From positions 5,619,963 through 5,683,962 of the forward strand of contig NC_087382.1 in NCBI RefSeq assembly GCF_963675165.1: a DNA stretch of 64,000 nucleotides, in the 5' to 3' direction. This DNA comes from Halichondria panicea. Its lineage: Eukaryota > Porifera > Demospongiae > Suberitida > Halichondriidae. Below the pieces are notes generated by a model that worked only from the letters and a program-made list of their open reading frames with translations, searched no databases and was not told the DNA's origin. A program made the translations under genes and the position numbers. Below are positions 54,232 to 64,000 of this stretch, piece by piece. Each line of letters begins with the position of its first letter. Position 1 is the first letter of the stretch.

Positions 54232-57200
54232 TCACGTAGAGCCTGAAAGTTATAATATTATAGCGTTAAATGAAACCTCTTATAAAGGTCATACAGTCCT
54301 ATGTGTACCAACTGAAGTTAAGCATCAATATAAATAAGCTCAAAGTGAACACATTAATTTTAATCTATAACATGCAGTATACACTCAAGCCAGTTTTTAC
54401 CTCCCAATAAAATTAATTCATTCCCCAGCTAGTGTCTTGACATTTGAAAAAGCCAGTATATAGCTATATTATTTTTATGGTATGTACAAAGTAATAACTA
54501 TGGTAGTGATACCTTCCCTCAGTTCAGCTAGATGACTAGGATTCTCTCTGCAAGTGAAAAAATTGCTCACACATTGCATATACTAGGACAGAGGTTGAAT
54601 CTTACTTCTCTACTAAGTTGATAGTAGCTCTGGCTGAGGTCCTGAGAACTGGATTACAAGCATTCTCGTTCTCGATAGCAGTCCGTATAGCGCTGTCCTC
54701 CAGCACTGCATGGAAGATATAATGAAACTAATAGATACACGCTGAGACCAAACATGAATGCTGCATGCATGGGTGCGTTATGAGTGTAGATTGCGATAGT
54801 TGAATTTGCTACATGCATGCACCCAGACAATAGTAGCATGCAAACAGATGCATGTTTAATGGTCATCTTATAGAACATACTGAGTAGCACATTGTCTGCC
54901 TGTCTCTTTTGTCTCTGTACACAGTTTGGACTTGGGGTTACCCCAGGGATGGGCAGCACGTTGAGGTCTGCCAGTGGATCAGCACACGCAGGATTCAGTT
55001 CCTCTTCACCCAGTCGAGTACTGTTGTCTTCAGTCACCAGAGCATACTGTGCGTCCGTAAGATTGCCAATAGCAACCATCTCTTCCGGATTAGGCATGAT
55101 TCCCTGTAAGTAAATGAACATTATAAGTCTGCTTTGCGATAGTTTTTAAAATTACGTGAGCACAAAACTCACCCTTGGATCAATAGCAAATAGTTGGAAG
55201 TATGCATATGCTCCAACAATCGACATTGGTCCTGCATGAGTAACATTCGATCTAATTATGACACTATGGTATAGGGAACTGACTTTATTACCTGGTCCTC
55301 TGAAAATGCTATTCTGAGCACTTCCTTGAAAAAATAGAGCACTACTGTTTGAATCAAAAGTGCTCAAGAAAATGATGCCATCAATTGGTCTGTAAAATAA
55401 AATTGTTAAAATAATTAAGTGTCTAAAATACTCACTCTCTAAATTCCATCATTCCGTCCTCAATCATAAAGGACAGTATCCCCGTATCGTAAAACACACG
55501 GACTCCAAATGGAACATTGAAATTCTCGAAGCGTACAGAAAATTCGGCCTGTCTTCTTCGGCGACGACGCATACGAACCAGCTGTCTCTTCCAGGTTCTG
55601 TGCTGTGTATAATAATTATATAATATGAAAATTACAATAACATAAAAACTCAAATGAATCCCAAGGTACACTTTCATTACTGTTATAGACTCAATAAGCA
55701 TACTCACAAACTCATCGAGGTCCCTTCTCCTGCGACCTGGACTGGATGTGGTCACTTCAGTGTCATTTTGCCCCGGTCGAGTGCATCCTAGTGTGAGAGA
55801 GGCAAATTGAAATAGAATCACGTTAGCATAATAATTATAGCAGTTGCTCATATATTAATTATAACTAACAACAGCGTGTAAAAAAGTTGGCCTGCTATAT
55901 AGCACAGGTCCAGCCCATGCATGCTATGAAGACTTTGCATATATGAGGCTATAAGTATAGTAAAGGATGTTGGGCTATAGTGAGCTTAATAATTATAGAA
56001 GCTAGAGACAAATTTTTACCTGGTTGATCAGCATCTTCACGTTTGAAGCAAATGACAGTGGCCTCAAATCCAGACATTCTGGTCGACTGGCTGGTTCTAA
56101 ACAAAATGCTTATTTCACCTATACAAAAACACATTGACGCTTGTCACAACAACATGTTGAGGTACATATTAAAACAATGGACACAACTCAACTTTAAAAA
56201 AACAGTACATATTTTTACCTAGCTCCAGCTGATTCTGGATGTCCACATTTGACGTAGCTCCGCAACCTTCAGTAATACCAAAACCAGTCCTGTTTATGCG
56301 CACATAATCCGGGCACCTATATGGACATGCAGGTATAAATTATAAATCTACACAGTGCAATCATCTCAACACGTGCTCTTAGCCATTATATAACAGCTTA
56401 TCACTTACACCATCCGATTTTGATTTTGATTCAAGCAGTTAGGAGGTTCCAATTGAATTTTGGTCATGTTGAAGAATGCCAGGTGTCCTGCTGGGCAACT
56501 TATGTTGTACAGAATATACTTTTGGTTGCCGTAGCTGCATTTAGGTCAAAATGATTAGTCAATATTAAACTACCAGGGTAGCTCATAAAAATAACTTAAG
56601 ACGGGTCTCACTTTTCTGGTGGATCAAGTCTAATTCCCGGGGAGAAAATAAACTTTAACCTCTCATCTCCACCAAGTGTTGGGATTGGTTGAATCTGATG
56701 TCCTCTTCTCCGTATCTGGCATGTGGGGCGCCCAGAACTTCCCGCTTGTACTCGAGTGGTGTAGTTCCCGATCTCACTACGAATAAGATTATCACAATAA
56801 TTTATGAGGGATGTGTACAATTCCGTATTCAGTCCTGGTGTACCGGTAGATTGTTTAGTGTTCAAGGTATTGTATAAGTACACGCTCACTTTGCATTAGG
56901 CATTTTTGTATTCCTGGGACTTCTTGGTGTGCATGGAAACTCGTCCACTCTACTCAACAGACAGTATGCTGGATCCCCATACGAGCTGCTCTGGGCCTCA
57001 ATTAGGCTGGTATTGAGCACATGTTCATATATTATACTGGAGTTTGTAGAATATTTGCACACACCAGTCAAGCAGGGTGCTACACGTTCCTTATATGTAT
57101 TATGTGTACGTACATACTGAGGTACGTTAAGTGTGAGCATTTCTCATAATTATAAAGAACTACAATTAGCGCAATGCTCAACATTGTGTTTCCGTACAGA

Positions 57201-57457
57201 TTCTGCAATAATACCGGAGAAAAGGCTAACTGCGATATAGACTACTATGACATAGGCCACGTTTCAAACAAAACGCCGAAACTTAGTTCCCCTGATTAGT
57301 CCATGTCCGTGTTAATTAAGAGTTTAATTATTGCTGACTAAAACAAGTGTAATAATAATTATACAATCACACACACATTTACCTATTATGATACTCACCC
57401 AGCTTGAGAAACAATCACGAGCAGCAGGCCGAGGAAGTAGATGGTGCCCCTCAACAT
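54232..57457 (-). CDS. CUB-domain secreted protein A, furin-like sites, 14 exons
   Basis: Minus-strand exons: 57457-57399, 57036-56890, 56776-56612, 56534-56409, 56316-56219, 56118-56020, 55787-55708, 55602-55436, 55389-55292, 55231-55173, 55103-54881, 54705-54606, 54547-54513, 54242-54232 (stop). The sum is 1467 bases, 488 residues, frame kept throughout. The signal peptide is GTIYFLGLLLVIVSQA. A CUB domain spans about residues 120-225 (ISCPAGHLAFFNMTKIQLE; CPDYVRI; FRTSQSTRMSGFEATVICF). A tetrabasic RRRR (about 250) and a longer Arg run (about 270) suggest cleavage after the CUB. The C-terminal part (FALFAIDPR-like and LGEEELNPACADPLADLN) is not recognised. The second exon's acceptor is the least certain; an unseen exon could lie between it and exon 1. 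Paralogue of the gene at 58288-64000. Confidence 0.8.
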
Positions 57458-58287
57458 GACAGCTGTACTACATAACATAGCTACCTATGTACTCGATTAT
57501 CAGGCTCAAGTAAGTAGACTATACACAGGGCTGCTCTTGTACACTGATCAATGCATGTAGTACACAGCAGTGTACAAAATTATGCTGGTTAACCTCAATG
57601 TGGTGTAGAGTTTGCACAGATGGCTGTAACCACAGCACACACTCTGAAGGTGTTCTGGCTGGCCACTAATTTGCATACTCTTTGAGATTGTTTGTTGAGG
57701 CCAGAAACAGATGGTACATGCAAACAGTATCGAAATTGATTTTCAAGAGCACAACTTCAAATGGCTAGATCTACTAAAATTAATTGTCTATGTACATCAT
57801 TCTATAAACAGAAGTATATTATAAGATACTAAGCTGAATGCCATAACGAATGGTATAGTAATTTACTCTGAAAACTGTACATGTGATGCCATGAACAGAT
57901 AAACACTCATTAAAACGATTGCCATTGATGCAATCTCCATTAGCAACCAGTGGTAATAACGTCAGAAGTAAAGTAGATTTCAGCAGAAGAGAAGCCCTAT
58001 TTCATACCCTCATGACCACAATGTATGGTAACCAAATTCCTCTGCTCATGCAGCTGAGTCATGCACTCCCCTATTGTGGTCACCTTATAAATGGTTTATG
58101 GTTATGCGATTGCAATGGATATCCACCCAGATTTCAATCTACCAAATTACGTGTACGATCAGACACACTAGTACACTTATACTGGTATAAGGGTTTCAAA
58201 AAGAACACAAATTAAAATTACTTAAGTACATGCACAGATATAGCTATATACATTAGAGCTAGAAAATGTTTAATTGTAGCAGCTTAC
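57458..58287. other. Short spacer between the two CUB genes
   Basis: About 830 bp between the stop of CUB gene B and the start of CUB gene A, both on the minus strand. The promoter of gene A must lie here. No motif stands out, and a 98-codon open frame at 57919-58215 on the plus strand has no recognisable content. Confidence 0.5.
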
Positions 58288-61200
58288 TCATAACAGTCCT
58301 GGTACAATAAAGCCAACGGTCAGCTGCATAAACAGAAATAATATTGTAAACAATAATTATAGTTGCAGTAGGTAACTTACAATGCACATGTACGTACATT
58401 ACCATGCATCGTTTAGAGGGTGAACACAAAATAAATATAGATGTGACCACACTGTGGCTACATTCATCAAATCGGTACTCAATAAAAGGCTTCTGATTTA
58501 GCTATAAGTGTAAACACTCAAATCCCACCTACCTCAACATCTCCGAATGTCCCGTCATTGAACACAATGCCTACAGTGTGTCTGCCTCTAGATAACTCAA
58601 CGGTACTAATCATGAACATCGGGAAGGCACCTGCATGTGGTTATGTGTGCAAGAGTGGGGATTATGACTATATAGTTATAGCTATAGGAATACATGTATT
58701 GTGGTAAACCTTGGGTAGACCAACATAATTTATAGAGGCTGTACTAATTACATAGAGAGGTATCCTGTTACACATAATTGTGTTGAACTCATGCAGTGGA
58801 GAACTCATTTGGCTGCCTTGTGCATGGCTTAATATGCACAGAATAAAGCAATGTCGAAATAATGAGGGACACATTAGCTACAGCTATGTAGCTCAAAAAC
58901 CAGAGGCAAGGAATCCGTGAGTATATAGCTATACCGCAAATCATCTGTGATAATTTTTTTTTTATTAGGGTATACTCACATTGTCGAAGAGGTGTTGTTC
59001 CATCTAGAAGACACTCCCGGACAGTTAACCTTTCTGCAATCTGATTGGACGAACAGGTGATGTTGACGCGAGGAACCAGATTAAATCGTGAAGAGCAGTT
59101 GACGAAAAAGGGAGCAATAAACTCAACCACCTCCTGTGTGGGTGTATGTGTGGTGTGTGTGGAGGAGACAATAGTGTCAGAAACTGTCGATGATTTTACC
59201 CTAAATCAACATTAGCTACTGTTGTGATTCACTTTCAATGCACTACTGAAACTAGATTTCTATGGTATTAGTTTAGACCTACACACATTAGCCACAATTT
59301 TATGCATGCCTACAGTCAGTCACACACTCTTATTGTATACACTTACAGTGGTAGATAGCCCAGTAGAGTCCACTAGGTCTAGAGTCAGTTCCTGGGCTCC
59401 AGGGCGTATTCCCGTCTCCAGAACCGGGAATGTGAAACTGGGGAATCGACCTGTATGAGAATAGAGAACATTCAGCGTAAAATATATACGCCCACTGTTA
59501 TTCCGACTTTATCGCACTAGTTAATTACTCCCGTTTGCTCACAGAATCGGTCGAGTGGAATAGTGGCTCCACTCGTTGGTTCAATGGTTCTGCACCCAAT
59601 GACCCTCACAGTGTCCCTGTTGGAGGTACACGTGACGAAGAAAGATGATGCTCCTCCTGTACCTTCTGGCATAATAGTACAGCTGGCGTCCAACTGGGAG
59701 TTCACTGCATATATCAGCCAGATACCAAATAAAAAAGCAAACTATTGAATTACTCAACTACTGTAACCACGGTTTTAGAAAAAACAAATATGAACTTTCA
59801 AGAAATCCAATCCCTAATGAAAGCTACATACAATGAACTAGATGTACTATTCTTAATTCCTTGTAACTCACATAGAGTCTCTATTCTCCCTGGCATCTCT
59901 CTGAGGGGAAGAGGAACACATGCAATAGTAACTTCAGCCAATAATTGTGTGACTATAATTATTATAGTGCTTTTGATTTGTGATTGGCACGTCACTATAC
60001 TGGTACATGTATATTAGTACTGGCAGACTTTGTACAACCAAACACAATGCTTTCAACTTTAGCCATACACCTAACAGCTGCATGCCCTCAAAACACATCT
60101 ATGCTAGCACTAATTACGTCCAGCTGGTTGCCCTCACCTGCGTGTGCACGAGAGCAGTACATCGACCACAGTACTCACTAAGAGGTTGGGGGAGTCAATG
60201 TTATCCAAGGCCATGAGTAGTCTCTCGTCGCTATAGTCTAAGGGCGAAGGGGAGGGAGTATCAATGAAATTGTGTGAGACACACAGATACGCACACAATA
60301 CCAAATGTTCATGGTGTATGCATGGGAACACTTAGGTATTAGAGTATTTACAGATCATAAAAATCTATATAGCATGAGGAGGGATCAAATTATGGACTGG
60401 CAAGGAAAAATGAAAATGCTATACCATATACTGATGTTTTAGAATTAACAACCTCCACTTACTGCACGTCCTATTGGCAATGTTGGTTGGTCTTGGACAC
60501 TGTGATAGAGTGACATTATCGTCATCCGTATCATTGACGGGGAGATTGAGAAGGTCAAAGGGTGGCGGGTTGAGCACCTCATCACACAGACGCTCCTCGG
60601 GATTCTCCAGTGATTGTTCAAAGAAGGCCGTGGTTAGGTCGTACAAAAGGAATCTCTGCTCCTCAGTTAGAGGTAGTATGCCCTATGGGGGGAGGAGGGA
60701 GGAAATCGGTTAAGATGGGTCAGTATTGTAGCTCTCACAAGAGGCATCATTTTCTTATAATACTGTACACTGAGTGTGTGCAATATATATAGCATAATTA
60801 TGATGTCTTGACTTACCCTGGGATTCACAATAAACTGCTTGTAGAACGCATTACAGCCAACCACAATTAGAGTACCTACAGAAGAATGGTCAATACTTAA
60901 ATCCACTCAACAGAGAGGGTCATCGGGTGAAAAACCATTACTACTTCCGATACCCTTTCCTATAATTATAAGCACTGCATGTACTGTCTTACCTGCTCCT
61001 TCAAACACAATCTGTTTCCATTTTCTGTCCCGGGCGGATCGTTTGAAAATCTTGAAGTTGCTGTTGGGGTCGAGTACTTTGAGTGCAAAGACCTGCTCAC
61101 TTTCAATCACGTCCCTGCATAGCAGAGGTACATATATGACTGTAACTGCATGTACTGTACAGCATTGGCTTTTAATGGTAGTGCAGCAAAGGGCTGCGAT

Positions 61201-63935
61201 TACCAATGTCTAGTGAGATCAGAGCAATGCAGTGAGACTGTGGTTGCGAATACATTTAAAGACGCTAAGTGATAACAGTGTAACTGCCAAAAGCATATCC
61301 CATAGTTAGATATATACAATGTATGTGCTTGGTCAATTCGTGAAGCAGTGAGATAGAAAATAGAAAATCATAGTGTTGTTGAATGCGGATACAAATATAC
61401 TTTAGTGTTTACCCTACTTGTCAAGCTTACTGGTTTGGTCCTGGTGAGATGGTCAATTGGTTGTTGGCATAAGTGAAGCTGCCTTCGAACTGAATGATAA
61501 TGGTTTGGATCCTAAACAGCCATGGATACCATCGTTGATACAGTGCAAGGTAGCCAGTTTGTCTGTAGTAGTCTGTAAAACTTTGTACATACTCTTTGTC
61601 ACTTTGTAGACTGGTCTCCTGAAGAGGGGTCAAATGGGAAGATGTTAAATATTGATCTTTTCATGTAACATAGAACGCAAACAGATAGAGAAAAAACTAT
61701 TGAACTATTAGATCCAATGAAAGCAGAAGACAAAATAAACAACCAGAACACACTAATGGTAGTCAACTAATTGTTAATGGGCAATTAAAAACTCACAAAA
61801 TATTCAACTTGGTCAGTACTTCTCTTTCGTCTGCCAGTATTAGCTGTACATGGAAATATAAGATCCTAATTAATGTGCAGAGCAGACAGCAATAACAGAA
61901 TTCAGCAATTAATAAATTTGTAGTTAGGTAGTTAGTTGGCTTACTCAGTAACAAGAACGCAACATTATACTCCCTCACAACTAGATCATCACATACGCAG
62001 ACAGTCCATATTAGCTACGTAGACAACAATATTGCTATTACATACTAGGTACACGTAGTAGGTACATCACTCATGCATCCCATAATCTAACAGGCCTAGA
62101 CAAAACCAGGAAGTGAGATTACAAAACCAGGAAGTAGCAGCTTAACCAAAAATGGTTGAAAGAAACCGATTTGCACCTATACGCCCACACAATAGAATAG
62201 TCTTTGTTAGTGTAGATTGCATAATCACCATGGCAGCAAATGTAGGTGCTGCCATTTCTATGGACTCTGTTGTGTACATAAACACTGGTGTTGACACATA
62301 TGCACATGCAGGGGATGGCCACTGATGCACGATTCCTGTGTGGCCACAGGGCAGAGCCTCAACACGAGTAAAAGAATGTAAATATTATCAATAACCATAA
62401 CCTTTACTGTACACAATATGTGTCTACGTTCTCATGCATAATTCAATTAAAATTAAGTAATGCAAGATTTGCTTTCAATTTTGCAAGTAAACAGTCCGTC
62501 AGGGATAGCACTCTCGTGTAAGTAGCAAACATAACGATGGACATCGACACCTTCTAGAGACACTCAATAAAAGATAGAATTAGGCCTATCCAAGGCCTTG
62601 GTTCTTCGTAGATTCTGACCGGACACATGGTGCCTATATTGTGCACATACAAGCATCTTAGCAACACTCACCGCTTCTATCCAGACAGGTGACTGTGGCT
62701 TTGAAACCCGGGAACCGTCTGTTGCTACTGGTACGAAAGATGACTTGAAAAACACCTACATGTACGTGGCACAATAACCATTATAACTGTATACATGTAG
62801 TGTGTATATGAATACAGCACGAACTGTTTCTCTATAGGAAAATGAACGGGGGAGGGGTACAGGACAGAGAGTGCAATGTGTGTAAGCAGTTACATGCCTT
62901 AATCTATATTACTGAAAATCAGGCATTCAACACTCTTCCACTCTAGAAATAGGGACAGAAGTGACTACATCAGCAGGTATTGTACTCACTGCAGTAGGAT
63001 CGATAAAATAATAATAATTATGCTCACTACTGTAGATACAATTATTAGCGAGAGACGTTGAGTCTCCTAACCTGGAATGAGGAGCTCAGAATTCATCCCG
63101 GGGTCACTGCCACAACTCTCTGAACGTCCGAAGCTTCCACTGGGTACCACTTGTACATAATCCACACATCTGCATAACAATAACAATAACAACGATAAGT
63201 GCAATACTATACAAACTATGTATGCACAATTAATGTTGCATGGCTATAATAGTGTTATATCATCTTTACATATGCAAGATCGGATACTTACTGATAGTAG
63301 GTTCACAATGTCCTGTATATAGGTTGTATAATTAACTAGGAACCTGGATTACCGGTTACATTGTATTATAGCCTCATCATGAAAAAAACAGTCATTTGTG
63401 TTAATGCATTATCTCATTGCCAGAGTTTAGGACATGCACCATACTACATTACAAAAATGTGGAGGTGGGAGTCCATAAATTTATGGTTAGCTTTGAGTTT
63501 TTTTACATGGAAACTCGAAACCCAATATGGCGCTACAGCTGCACTAATGGAAAACCATGCAGGAGAGAGATAATTGTAACAATTAATCTAAGGAGATTCG
63601 ACACAGACCCAAGTGAAGTGTCAGATAACTATAAAAAAATCATGTTTTTTTGTTGTTGATATTTTAATTGACTTTGCACTCTCAAAAAGGTATAGGAGTT
63701 ATTGTACATGTACGACAGAGGCATATACGTTTGAGTTAAAGACGTGTATAACTTAAGTCATGTGAATATTCTCACATAAGCTCATCTTCGACATGGTAAT
63801 TGACAATTAACTTACCTTTCCTGTGTTCCGACAGGGCAATTTGGTTCCTCCATAATGATCTCGGTGATGTTGAAGAATGCATCGTGATTAGGGGGGCAGT
63901 TGACATTGTACATGACAATCATCTGATTGCCATAG
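58288..63935 (-). CDS. CUB-domain secreted protein B with extra Cys-rich module pair, 5' end outside window
   Basis: Minus-strand exons: 63935-63816, 63169-63072, 62755-62672, 61843-61797, 61618-61431, 61114-60993, 60875-60817, 60682-60463, 60237-60138, 59900-59872, 59704-59543, 59450-59347, 59133-58980, 58630-58533, 58323-58288 (stop). About 540 residues are visible and all phases agree. The first exon (YGNQMIVMYNVNCPPNHDAF) aligns with exon 4 of protein A. The order CUB, tetrabasic RRKR, unknown C-terminal region is the same in both. Beyond the point where protein A stops, B adds two related modules, each from two exons, with spacing C..C..C..C then FP: SCTIMP...FVTCTS...VIGCRT...DRFCRFPSF and NCSSRF...ITCSSN...VRECLL...RQCAFPMF. 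These look like small beta-sandwich modules; the family is not recognised. Confidence 0.8.
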
Positions 63936-64000
63936 CTGCAAATCAGAGCAGGGAGATAAAATTAGATCCCCTGAGATGTCATTTCAATTATATGTAAATG

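Noticed and set aside
57919-58215. 98-codon plus-strand open frame between the CUB genes
   Set aside because: No recognisable content, and codon use is like the surrounding spacer.
60138-60179. Earlier donor (CTCTTA|GTGAGT) in CUB gene B
   Set aside because: It would break the phase with the following exons; the donor at 60138 keeps the frame and matches the length of the corresponding exon in gene A.
62095-62345. Overlapping open frames within an intron of CUB gene B
   Set aside because: They lie between two well-supported exons and look like spacer; a local repeat of AAAACCAGGAAGT explains part of it.

Overview
The window looks like the nuclear genome of a marine sponge (Porifera, probably a demosponge) or a very similar early-branching animal. 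Introns are short with canonical GT..AG ends and mostly phase 1. It carries Death-NACHT-LRR receptors, a Roc-COR protein with Ig and Death domains, a collagen-EGF membrane protein, a polymorphic-membrane-protein-like giant, and the secreted coiled-coil/GGWMRVA family that is common in sponges and cnidarians. DNA transposon relics, fold-back hairpins and TATAATTATA-rich spacers fill the rest. The species cannot be fixed from the sequence alone.

Layout. 1-3.5 kb: 3' part of a NACHT-LRR (NLR) gene. 6.7-13.7 kb: a second NLR split by a 5'-truncated LINE whose reverse transcriptase is read in frame with the NLR. 16.9-18.4 kb: a four-exon secreted coiled-coil protein. 18.7-19.3 kb: an aerolysin-like relic. 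20.7-23.8 kb: a third NLR with two Death domains, cut short in its LRR region. 26.0-31.0 kb: a multi-exon Ig-Roc-COR-Ig-(SAM-like)-Death gene, followed by broken copies of two of its parts. 33.4-37.8 kb (minus): a type II membrane collagen with EGF exons and two possible last exons. 39.4-41.4 kb: a decayed piggyBac element. 44.4-49.4 kb: a single-exon 1673-residue beta-helix/multi-pass protein, with three decayed fragments of its family around it. 50.3-51.8 kb: a secreted trypsin-fold protein lacking the catalytic Ser and Asp, with acidic Ser-Gly repeats. 54.2-57.5 kb and 58.3-64 kb (minus): two paralogous CUB-domain genes of 14 and at least 15 exons; the second carries an extra C-terminal module pair and runs off the window.

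How the genes fit together. Much of the region looks like innate recognition and surface or matrix function: NLRs and the Roc-COR-Death protein as intracellular sensors, the others as secreted or membrane proteins with furin-like sites, collagen, EGF and CUB modules. This is inferred from domain content; no pathway is shown. Recent tandem duplication followed by transposon damage is the dominant process. Coding exons and their flanks are copied together, and several paralogues act as empty-site references for the insertions.

Exon models were built by hand from splice signals and reading phase. For the two CUB genes, the Roc-COR gene, the coiled-coil gene and the collagen gene, every junction keeps the frame. 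The 5' ends of the Roc-COR gene and of the second CUB gene were not found.
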